NCBI RefSeq assembly: GCF_937997465.1
Contig: NZ_CALKTQ010000044.1
Location: 1-9,642, forward strand
DNA from: an uncultured Campylobacter sp.
GTDB lineage: Bacteria > Campylobacterota > Campylobacteria > Campylobacterales > Campylobacteraceae
Length of the DNA: 9,642 nt
Direction: 5' to 3'
In this document: one piece after another, positions 1-6,164 of the stretch
Numbering within the stretch: position 1 is the first letter of the stretch
Layout: every line of letters begins with the position of its first letter
Notes under the pieces: generated by a model
Told to the model about the DNA's origin: nothing
Seen by the model: only the letters and a program-made list of their open reading frames with translations
The model's database searches: none
Made by a program: the position numbers and the translations under genes

Positions 1-1
1 C

Positions 2-733
2 CTGAAGCTAACCGAGTTTTTAGCGAGCTACCTCGAAAAAAGCGGCGCAAAGGGCTTTGTTTTGGGCGTTAGCGGCGGTTTAGACTCTGCCGTAGTAGCC
101 GCTCTTTGCGCGCGCACGGGCTTTGAAACGCATGCACTTTTGATGCCGACGAAGTACTCAAACGAGCGAAATTTAAGCGACGCGCTAAAGCTTTGCAAAG
201 ATCTAAAAATGACGCATAAAATCATCGAAATCCAGCCGATTTTGGATAGTTTTACCGCGCAAATCGGCGAGTCGCTGTCAAATTTGCGCATGGGAAACTT
301 AAGCGCAAGGGCCAGGATGTGCCTGCTTTACGACTATTCGGCAAAGATAAACGCGCTAGTTGTGGGTACTAGCAACAAAAGCGAGCGCCTTCTTGGATAC
401 GGTACGATCTACGGCGACATGGCGTGCGCGCTAAATCCGATCGGCGAGCTCTTTAAGACTGAAATTTACGAGCTGGCGCGCGAACTAGGTATCGATGAAA
501 AAATCATCGCAAAAACCCCATCTGCCGACCTTTGGGAAGGACAAAGCGACGAGGCTGACATAGGCTATAGCTACGAGCGGCTAGATGAGGTCTTGCGTTT
601 GGCTCAGAGTAAAAGCGAGGCCGAGCTTGCGAGCGAATTTGACCCAAAGCTCGTTGCGATGATATTTTCAAGGATGAGAGCGAATAAATTTAAACTCTCG
701 TTGCCACCGATTGCTAGCGTGGACGTCGAGTAA
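2..733 (+). CDS. nadE: NAD(+) synthetase, ammonia-type, 5' end cut by window edge
   Basis: Makes NAD+ from deamido-NAD+, ATP and an amino donor, the last step of NAD biosynthesis, in the cytosol. The reading frame is open from base 2, giving 243 visible residues; family members are about 245-250 residues, so only a few N-terminal residues are missing. The PP-loop SGGLDS (visible residues 24-29) binds the ATP pyrophosphate. Further family blocks are RMGNLSARARM, the VGTSNKSE segment followed by GYGT.YGD and NPIGELFKTE, and TPSADLWEGQSDE near the C-terminus. There is no glutaminase (nitrilase) domain in the visible part, and the short length fits the ammonia-dependent form. A TTG at 62 could be mistaken for the start, but conserved sequence extends upstream of it. 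It heads the + strand block; from memory nadE neighbours lpxK in C. jejuni. Confidence 0.95.
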   Translation: MKLTEFLASYLEKSGAKGFVLGVSGGLDSAVVAALCARTGFETHALLMPTKYSNERNLSDALKLCKDLKMTHKIIEIQPILDSFTAQIGESLSNLRMGNLSARARMCLLYDYSAKINALVVGTSNKSERLLGYGTIYGDMACALNPIGELFKTEIYELARELGIDEKIIAKTPSADLWEGQSDEADIGYSYERLDEVLRLAQSKSEAELASEFDPKLVAMIFSRMRANKFKLSLPPIASVDVE

Positions 734-986
734 AATTTGAGCTAAATTTACTGCTACGGCAATAAATTTGGCTGAGGTTTTGAAAGTCAAAAACGGTGAA
801 ATTTGACGGCTTGTTTGGTGTCAAATTTGCTTGGCTTTGAGATACGGTAAATTTAACGGCAAAGTCGCGATGATTTTTCTGAAAGTAAAAATAGATAAAA
901 CTGCTGTAAATTTGGCGGCAAAATAAATTTAAAAACAAAAAAAGAACGCAGAAGGTAAGATAAAAATAAAAAAACAAGGAGGTACA
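734..986. other. AT-rich spacer with degenerate AAATTT-centred repeats, probable degT promoter region
   Basis: This 253-base stretch between nadE and the DegT homologue has no credible gene. AAATTT occurs eight times here. Three related copies of a 17-18 base element, consensus roughly ACGGT(G)AAATTT(G/A)ACGGC, start near 793, 844 and 904; the third copy is weaker. The last 90 bases are A-rich and lead into the degT ribosome site, so a promoter is likely there, but I cannot place a convincing -10 box. I see no hairpin plus T-run that would terminate nadE. Confidence 0.6.
976..982 (+). promoter_or_regulatory. Strong Shine-Dalgarno of the DegT homologue
   Basis: AAGGAGG lies four bases before the ATG at 987. 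It is the strongest ribosome site in the left block and fixes the start. It also suggests that this gene is translated independently rather than by coupling from nadE. Confidence 0.85.
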
Positions 987-2123
987 ATGGAAGAGATAGC
1001 GTTTTATAGACCTACTATCGACGAGGCCGAGATTACGCTCATCAAAGAGGCTCTAAACGACCACGGTTCGGTGATCGTGGAGAGGCTGGAGGCTGAGCTT
1101 AGGGAGTATTTTGGCGTAAAGCACGCCGTTACGACAAATAACAACAGCGCCGCTCACCATTTGGCGCTTTGTTCGATGGATCTAAAACGCGGCGACAAGA
1201 TCATCTGCTCGGTAAACTCCACTCCGAGCGTGGCGCAGGCGATCAGGCATTTTGACGCCGAGCCGATATTCGTTGACATCAACGAAGACGACTTTAACAT
1301 GAACCCCCAATCGCTGCGAGACACGCTAAAAGTGCACAATCACAAAAAGCTAAAAGGTATCTTTGTAAACCACGTCGGAGGACAGGCGTCGGATATGGAC
1401 GAGATCTACGCTATCGCGCAGGAGTACGACGTAAAGGTGCTCGATGACGCTGGCAAGTCCGTCGGCCTAACCTATAACGGCGTAAAAATCGGCTCTGATG
1501 ACCGCTCGCTTATCTCTTGCTTTAACGTGCATTCGCAGCTCACAAACCCGATCGCGACGGCCGGCTTTATGCTAACGGACGACGACGCGGTCGCCGAGCG
1601 CGCTAGACTACTGCGAAACCACGCGATCGTGAATGGCGGCATAGATAAAGACGGCAACCTAGGCTACGTCTACGACGTCGTAGATATCGGCGTGAAGTAT
1701 GATCTGACGGGTCTTTGCGCAGCGTATGCGGTAGCGCAGTTTGAAAAGACGGATAAATTTATCGCGCGACGCAGACAGATCGCAGCCATCTACGACAAAG
1801 AGCTTGCAGGCTGCCCGCACGTCTCGCTACCGATCAAAAAGCGCGATCACGTCTATATCCAGTACATCATCAAGATCGACAAAAACCGCGACGGGTTTGC
1901 GAAGGAGCTGCTAGAGCGCGGCATCCACACGGCGCTTCACTACAAACCAATGCACCTTTTAAGCTACTATAAAAGCAAATACGGGCTTAAGGTAAATTCA
2001 TTCCCAAATGCGCTAAAAACCTATCAGCAGGTGCTTTCGCTACCCGTTTACAACGCGCTTAGCGACGAAGAGGTCGCCTATATCTGCGAGAGCGTACGAG
2101 AAGTAGCCAAAACGCGTGTTTAA
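987..2123 (+). CDS. DegT/DnrJ/EryC1/StrS aminotransferase homologue lacking the PLP lysine
   Basis: A 378-residue fold-type I PLP enzyme homologue of the sugar aminotransferase family, which normally transaminates nucleotide-linked keto-sugars for surface polysaccharides. The family frame is clear throughout: the N-terminal P-I-DEAEI block; the cofactor phosphate site region at residues 50-60, where the usual GTAAL reads NSAAH; VDIN at 97-100; and the pyridine-nitrogen aspartate in LDDAGKS (D154). The C-terminal half has RRRQIAAIYD, HYKPMH and LSLPVY. The strand that should carry the Schiff-base lysine (canonical form F-S-F-H-P-x-K-x-I-T-T-G-E-G-G) reads FNVHSQLTNPIATAGF (179-194), with no lysine and no GEGG. 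The conserved Gln after the aspartate is replaced by K157. The frame is intact, so this is not a decayed gene. It may be a pseudoenzyme, a dehydratase-like variant or an enzyme with another substrate. It overlaps lpxK by 8 nt. AAATTT occurs only once in it, which hints at a separate origin. Confidence 0.88.
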   Translation: MEEIAFYRPTIDEAEITLIKEALNDHGSVIVERLEAELREYFGVKHAVTTNNNSAAHHLALCSMDLKRGDKIICSVNSTPSVAQAIRHFDAEPIFVDINEDDFNMNPQSLRDTLKVHNHKKLKGIFVNHVGGQASDMDEIYAIAQEYDVKVLDDAGKSVGLTYNGVKIGSDDRSLISCFNVHSQLTNPIATAGFMLTDDDAVAERARLLRNHAIVNGGIDKDGNLGYVYDVVDIGVKYDLTGLCAAYAVAQFEKTDKFIARRRQIAAIYDKELAGCPHVSLPIKKRDHVYIQYIIKIDKNRDGFAKELLERGIHTALHYKPMHLLSYYKSKYGLKVNSFPNALKTYQQVLSLPVYNALSDEEVAYICESVREVAKTRV

Positions 2124-3030
2124 AAGGAAAATTTACGCCTTTGCGCAGGAGTATTTTTACGCTCCAAATTTATGGCAAAAGTGCCTAGCTATCGCGCTTT
2201 TGCCCTTGAGCCTGCTTTACTGTGCTGGCGTGATTTTAAAGTCCAAATTTAGCAAAGCTTTGGATTTTGGCATTCCTATTATCAGCATCGGAAATTTAAC
2301 CCTAGGCGGCAGCGGAAAGACGCCGCTGGGTATTGCTATTTTAAACGAATTTGAGGGCGGCTGCGTCGTGTTACGAGGCTACGGTAGAGCTTCAAAAGGG
2401 CTCGTCAAAGTTGCAGTCTCGGGCGAAATTTTAGTGGGCGTCACGGCTAGCGGCGACGAAGCCATGGAGTACGCAAAAAGCGTAAAAAACGCAAACGTCA
2501 TCGTGAGCGAAAACCGCGATATCGCCATAAACGAGGCCAAAAAAATGGGTGCAAAGTACGTGTTGCTCGATGACGGCTTCGGTAAATTTCACATCAAAAA
2601 ATTTAACGTCCTGATCCGCCCATCAGCAAAGCCCTATTTTGATTTCGTCCTACCTAGCGGCGCGTATCGCTACCCTAGCAAATTTTACGCCAAAGCCGAC
2701 TACGTCGTAAAAGAGGGCGAGGATTTTACTCGTGCGAGCGAAATCATAAATCAAACTGCAAAGATGGTTTTGGTGACAGCCATCGCAAATCCGCAGCGCC
2801 TGGAGCCATACTTTAGACTTTGCGTGGGACGCGAGATTTATCCCGATCACTACGCGTTTTTGCGGGACGAGTTAGCAAAAATCCTAGCCCATTACGGCGC
2901 GACCTCGCTACTGGTTACGCAAAAAGACGCAGTAAAGATGGAGGAGTTTGGCCTGCCGCTCTCCATCATCGCGCTAAAAACGACGCTGGCGGATAAATTT
3001 AAACGAATTATCAAAGAGAAAATTCTATAA
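2116..3030 (+). CDS. lpxK: Tetraacyldisaccharide 4'-kinase (lipid A 4'-kinase)
   Basis: Transfers phosphate from ATP to the 4' position of the tetraacyl disaccharide-1-phosphate to give lipid IVA, acting at the cytoplasmic face of the inner membrane. The protein has 304 residues, a normal family length. A hydrophobic membrane-associated helix lies at about residues 24-41. The P-loop GGSGKTP is at 64-70, RGYGR at 87-91, the GDEA segment at 113-116, and LLDDGF at 150-155. The GTG start at 2116 overlaps the preceding stop by 8 nt. It gives an N-terminus (FAQEYFYAPNLWQK) that fits the family, and no better start is seen. The ribosome site is weak, so coupling to the upstream gene is likely. Together with kdsB further down, it makes this a partly lipopolysaccharide-core operon. 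Confidence 0.95.
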   Translation: MFKRKIYAFAQEYFYAPNLWQKCLAIALLPLSLLYCAGVILKSKFSKALDFGIPIISIGNLTLGGSGKTPLGIAILNEFEGGCVVLRGYGRASKGLVKVAVSGEILVGVTASGDEAMEYAKSVKNANVIVSENRDIAINEAKKMGAKYVLLDDGFGKFHIKKFNVLIRPSAKPYFDFVLPSGAYRYPSKFYAKADYVVKEGEDFTRASEIINQTAKMVLVTAIANPQRLEPYFRLCVGREIYPDHYAFLRDELAKILAHYGATSLLVTQKDAVKMEEFGLPLSIIALKTTLADKFKRIIKEKIL

Positions 3031-3057
3031 TCTCCTAAAAATTTTGGGACACATTAA

Positions 3058-3360
3058 ATGAAATTTATACTAACTTCTTGCGCCGACAAGGCCGCAGCCA
3101 AAGCTCTAGCCAAAAAGCTTGTAAAAGCTAAATTTGCCGCCTGCGTCAGCGTTTTTAAGGCAAATAGCGTTTATTTTTGGGACGGCGAGATAAAGGGCGA
3201 AAAGGAGCGGGTCTTACTCATAAAAACCGCGGTTAAATTTAAAAAAGTCGCTAAATTTATCGAGAAACATCACGACTACGAGCTGCCTGAGATTGTGGCT
3301 TTTAAAGCTGACAAAGCTAGCAAAAAATACAAAAAATGGATAAAAAAGGAAAGTAAATGA
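3058..3360 (+). CDS. cutA: CutA1-like divalent-cation tolerance protein
   Basis: A 100-residue protein matching the CutA1 family of small trimeric proteins linked to copper and other divalent-cation tolerance; its biochemical role is unsettled. Family signatures seen are FAACV (26-30), SVYFWDGEI (37-45), the LLIKT strand (53-57), HHDYELPEIVAF (71-82) and the terminal YKKWI (91-95). It is unusually lysine-rich. It starts 27 bases after lpxK, with only a poor GGGAC-like ribosome site. Its stop overlaps the thrC start in an ATGA, so the two are translationally coupled. I do not recall cutA at this place in C. jejuni, so it may be a lineage-specific addition. Confidence 0.93.
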   Translation: MKFILTSCADKAAAKALAKKLVKAKFAACVSVFKANSVYFWDGEIKGEKERVLLIKTAVKFKKVAKFIEKHHDYELPEIVAFKADKASKKYKKWIKKESK

Positions 3361-4817
3361 AGTTATTTCAAACTAGAGCGAGTGAGGGCGAGAGCCTAAA
3401 AAGCGTGGAATTTAGCCAGGCGCTACTTAGCCCTAGCTCCGCTCACGGCGGGCTTTACGCACCGACGCAGCTGCCGCAGCTGGATGATAAATTTTTTGCT
3501 GAGGCGGTAAATTTAAACTACGCACAAATCGCTCTAAAAATCATAGAGAAATTCGGATTTGACGCGGACGCGGCGATGTTTGAGAGGGCGGTAAAGCGGT
3601 ATGAGAGATTTGACGATCCGCAAAATCCCGTGCAGGTGCGAAAAATCGGCGAAAACCTCTACGTAAACGAGCTTTATCACGGACCTACGCGCGCGTTTAA
3701 GGATATGGCGCTGCAGCCGTTTGGCGCGCTGCTTAGCGAGCTGGCTGCAAAAAGAGGCGAAAAATACCTCATAATGTGCGCTACTAGCGGCGACACGGGG
3801 CCTGCGACGCTAGAGACTTTTGCGGACGCACCGGGCGTCAAGGTTGTCTGCCTATATCCAAAAGACGGCACGAGCGAGGTACAGCGCCTACAAATGATAA
3901 ATGCCGACGCCGCAAACCTCAAAGTAATCGGCATCGAGGGCAACTTCGACGATGCGCAGCGCGCGCTAAAAAGCCTGCTAGCTAGCGAGAAATTTAAAGA
4001 GCGCCTAAGCGCTGCCGGACTCTCGCTCTCGGCGGCAAATTCGGTAAATTTCGGCCGCATTTTGTTTCAGATTATCTATCATGTTTTCGCCCACGTCTAT
4101 CTGCTAAAAACGGGCGAGCTAAAAGACGAATTTGACATCGTAGTGCCTAGCGGCAACTTTGGCAACGCTCTGGGCGCATACTACGCTAAAAAAATGGGCG
4201 CAAAAATCGGTAAAATCAAAATCGTCTCAAACGCAAATAACATCCTTACTGAGTTTTTCACGCAGGGGCGATACGATCTGCGCGGCAAAAGCCTGGTTAA
4301 GACGATCAGTCCTGCGATGGATATCCTGGTTTCATCAAACGTCGAGCGGTTACTTTTTGATAAATTCGGCGCCGTGAGAACCAAAGAGCTGATGGATAAT
4401 CTTGCGAGCGATGGCTTTTACGAGCTTTCAAGCAGCGAGCTAGACGCACTAAAAGAGGACTTTGACGCTGATTTTTGCAGCGATGCGGAGTGCGAGAAAT
4501 ACATAAAAGAGTGGGCGGCAAAAGGCGTCGCAGTCGATCCGCACACGGCTACATGCTTTAAGGCGGCGGCGAATTTGACGCGCCCGTGCGTGATAACGTC
4601 GACCGCGCACTGGGTTAAATTTACTCCGAGTATGTTTAAAGCGCTAAAAAATGAAACGCTAAAAGACGAAAAAATAGGGCTTGAAGCCTTGGCAGCGGAG
4701 TTTAACGACGAAGTGCCCGGCGCGATAAGGTCGCTCTTTACAAAAGCCGCCGTGCATAACGAAATCTCCGCAAAAAGCGACATAGAAGCTAAAATTTTAG
4801 CTTGGATCGAGCGATGA
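3357..4817 (+). CDS. thrC: Threonine synthase
   Basis: Converts O-phospho-L-homoserine to L-threonine with PLP, the last step of threonine synthesis, in the cytosol. The protein has 486 residues, in the range of the longer threonine synthase type with the N-terminal Thr_synth_N domain (QTRASEGESLKSVEFSQALL and the GGLYAPTQLP segment). The PLP lysine is K115 in PTRAFKDMALQPFG. The substrate loop is SGDTGPA (144-150), and the PLP phosphate loop is SGNFGNALG (265-273). SVNFGRIL (229-236) is also typical. The ATG at 3357 overlaps the cutA stop by 4 nt and has AAGGAAAG upstream, inside cutA. Its own stop overlaps the kdsB start in the same ATGA manner. Confidence 0.97.
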   Translation: MKLFQTRASEGESLKSVEFSQALLSPSSAHGGLYAPTQLPQLDDKFFAEAVNLNYAQIALKIIEKFGFDADAAMFERAVKRYERFDDPQNPVQVRKIGENLYVNELYHGPTRAFKDMALQPFGALLSELAAKRGEKYLIMCATSGDTGPATLETFADAPGVKVVCLYPKDGTSEVQRLQMINADAANLKVIGIEGNFDDAQRALKSLLASEKFKERLSAAGLSLSAANSVNFGRILFQIIYHVFAHVYLLKTGELKDEFDIVVPSGNFGNALGAYYAKKMGAKIGKIKIVSNANNILTEFFTQGRYDLRGKSLVKTISPAMDILVSSNVERLLFDKFGAVRTKELMDNLASDGFYELSSSELDALKEDFDADFCSDAECEKYIKEWAAKGVAVDPHTATCFKAAANLTRPCVITSTAHWVKFTPSMFKALKNETLKDEKIGLEALAAEFNDEVPGAIRSLFTKAAVHNEISAKSDIEAKILAWIER

Positions 4818-5533
4818 TCATCATCCCGGCAAGGCTCGCTTCGACGCGAATGCCTAATAAAATTTTACGCGAGATAAACGGCGTGCCAATGTTCGTCGCT
4901 ACGGCGCGCAGGGTGAGCGCGGCTGACGAGGTCGTGATCGCCGCAGACGACGAGGGCGTGATGCAGATCGCGCAAAAATTCGGCTTTAAGGCCGTGATGA
5001 CGAGCCGGGCGCATCAAAGTGGAACCGACCGCATCAATGAAGCTGCTGAAATACTCGGTGTCAAAGATAGCCAAATCATCATAAACGTGCAGGCTGACGA
5101 GCCCTTTATTGAGCCTGAAAATATCGTCAAATTTAGAGAATTTTGCGAGAAAAACGCGGCGCGAGCATTTATGTTTTCGTGCTTTAAATTTGTGGGCAGC
5201 GAGCTAGCGGACGATAAAAACCTGGTCAAAGTAGTGACCGACGACGCGGGCTATGCGCTATATTTTTCGCGCTCGCGCATCCCGTTTGACCGTGCACCGT
5301 TTGACGTGTACAAGGCGCATCTAGGCATCTACGGCTACGGCGCGGCAAATTTGAAAAGATTTTGCTCCTTTGCGCCTTCGACGCTCGAAAATACCGAAAA
5401 ACTAGAGCAACTGCGCGCTCTATCAAACGGCGAGAAAATCCTTATGCTAGAGGTGCAAAGCGACAGTATCGGTATCGACTGCGAGGAGGATCTGCAAAGG
5501 GCACGGGCGAAATTCGGAGTTGAGTTAGATTAA
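4814..5533 (+). CDS. kdsB: 3-deoxy-manno-octulosonate cytidylyltransferase (CMP-Kdo synthetase)
   Basis: Activates Kdo with CTP to CMP-Kdo, the donor for Kdo transfer to lipid A, in the cytosol. The protein has 239 residues from the ATG at 4814. A TTG at 4802 would add four residues, but MIIIPARLASTR is the normal family N-terminus and the ATG forms a 4-nt ATGA overlap with thrC. Motifs are PARLASTRMPNK (5-16), HQSGTDR (67-73), the CTP/metal segment NVQADEP (91-97), YFSRSRIPF, HLGIYGY, the LENTEKLEQLR block and GIDCEEDL. The residue at 94 is Ala where Gly is more common in the motif I remember (NVQGDEP). It belongs to the same pathway as lpxK. Confidence 0.96.
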   Translation: MIIIPARLASTRMPNKILREINGVPMFVATARRVSAADEVVIAADDEGVMQIAQKFGFKAVMTSRAHQSGTDRINEAAEILGVKDSQIIINVQADEPFIEPENIVKFREFCEKNAARAFMFSCFKFVGSELADDKNLVKVVTDDAGYALYFSRSRIPFDRAPFDVYKAHLGIYGYGAANLKRFCSFAPSTLENTEKLEQLRALSNGEKILMLEVQSDSIGIDCEEDLQRARAKFGVELD

Positions 5534-5566
5534 CGCTGTGAGACCCGAAATTTGGTAAATTTGCCC

Positions 5567-5572
5567 AAAGGA
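5567..5572 (+). promoter_or_regulatory. Shine-Dalgarno deciding the start of the YgbA-like gene
   Basis: AAAGGA lies seven bases before the ATG at 5580. A nearer ATG at 5576 opens only a four-codon frame that ends at 5590, overlapping the true start, so 5580 is the gene start. Confidence 0.6.
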
Positions 5573-5579
5573 AAAATGC

Positions 5580-5945
5580 ATGACGAATGAGAAATTTACC
5601 GAACAGGTCACGACTCTGGCGAAATTTTTACAGACTTACTGCACTGATAAACACGCACTAGAGCCAAAGCGTGAGATAAATTTGGAGCTAATTTATAAGG
5701 GCGAAAGTCTAAACCGTAGCGTTCAGACGCAGCTTTGTACGGAGTGTGAGCAGCTGTTTTTCTACGCTCATGAGCGGCTTTTGGCCTGTTCGCACGATAT
5801 CAAACCGAGCTGCCGCAAATGCCCGCATCCGTGCTACGAAAAGCCTAGATGGACGCAGATGGCAAAGATAATGAGATATAGCGGCGTGAAACTCGGACTC
5901 GTAAAACTTAAAAAGATTTTTACATTTTCAAAGACGGTGGAGTAG
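5580..5945 (+). CDS. YgbA-like 'nitrous oxide-stimulated promoter' family protein
   Basis: A 121-residue cysteine-rich cytosolic protein. Recognised by the pattern C53xxC56 followed by a FFYAHERL helix, then C70, KPSC78xxC81PHPC85Y, and the closing QMAKIMRYSG segment. This is the E. coli YgbA arrangement (Pfam family named for a nitrous-oxide-stimulated promoter). The cysteine spacing suggests metal or iron-sulfur binding. In enterobacteria the relatives are under NsrR control and tied to recovery from nitric oxide; transferring that role here is inference. C21 and the first 45 residues are outside the conserved part. It lies 46 bases after kdsB and is probably read from the same transcript; I see no nitric-oxide regulator operator in that gap. 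Confidence 0.82.
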   Translation: MTNEKFTEQVTTLAKFLQTYCTDKHALEPKREINLELIYKGESLNRSVQTQLCTECEQLFFYAHERLLACSHDIKPSCRKCPHPCYEKPRWTQMAKIMRYSGVKLGLVKLKKIFTFSKTVE

Positions 5946-5999
5946 GGGTGGTGATTTTCGTCTTTTTGGACTTTTTGTGAATTTTAAGATGAGATCAAG

Positions 6000-6073
6000 T
6001 GGTTACCCTGAAAGGATTCGAACCTCTGTTAGCTGATCCAGAGTCAGCAGTTCTACCACTAAACTACAGGGTA
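6000..6073 (-). tRNA. tRNA-Gln (anticodon CUG)
   Basis: Read on the minus strand, a complete 74-base cloverleaf is seen. The acceptor stem is TACCCTG/CAGGGTA with a U1-A72 pair, discriminator A73 and an encoded CCA at 6000-6002. T8 A9 and the D stem GTTT/GAAC (one G-U) follow, with the GG of the D loop present. The anticodon stem GCTGA/TCAGC closes the loop CTCTGGA, so positions 34-36 are CTG, reading CAG. The variable loop has four bases. The T stem AGAGG/CCTTT carries one G-U pair and a TTCGAAT loop. The weak first pair and the anticodon suit glutamine. C34 cannot read CAA, so another tRNA-Gln(UUG) must exist elsewhere. Confidence 0.95.
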
Positions 6074-6085
6074 ACGATAGGCGAA

Positions 6086-6091
6086 ATTATA
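6086..6091 (-). promoter_or_regulatory. -10 box of the tRNA-Gln promoter
   Basis: The minus strand reads a perfect TATAAT here, 12 bases before the first tRNA base, which places transcription start only a few bases ahead of the mature 5' end. No clear -35 box is seen; epsilonproteobacterial sigma-70 promoters often have a T/A-rich upstream region instead, and here bases 6100-6120 are AT-rich. Confidence 0.7.
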
Positions 6092-6164
6092 GCGAGCGAA
6101 ATTTAAATCAGCTTTAATTATCTCAAATTTCAAGAATAAAACCGTAAAAATCGCCACGCAAATT

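Noticed and set aside
793..920. CRISPR-like spacing of the AAATTT-centred repeats
   Set aside because: Copies differ in length and sequence, and the interval sequences share the same composition; there are no cas genes.
714..977. 87-codon minus-strand frame in the nadE-degT spacer with a hydrophobic start
   Set aside because: The apparent hydrophobic start is the complement of the A-rich degT leader, and no ribosome site is present.
3677..4060. 127-codon minus-strand frame inside thrC
   Set aside because: Shadow of thrC, which has all catalytic motifs in its own frame.
4802..4813. TTG start giving kdsB four extra residues
   Set aside because: The ATG at 4814 gives the normal family N-terminus MIIIPARL and an ATGA overlap with thrC.
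5946..5999. Terminator after the YgbA-like gene
   Set aside because: T-runs are present (GTCTTTTTGGACTTTTT) but the only pairing is about three bases, too weak for a hairpin.
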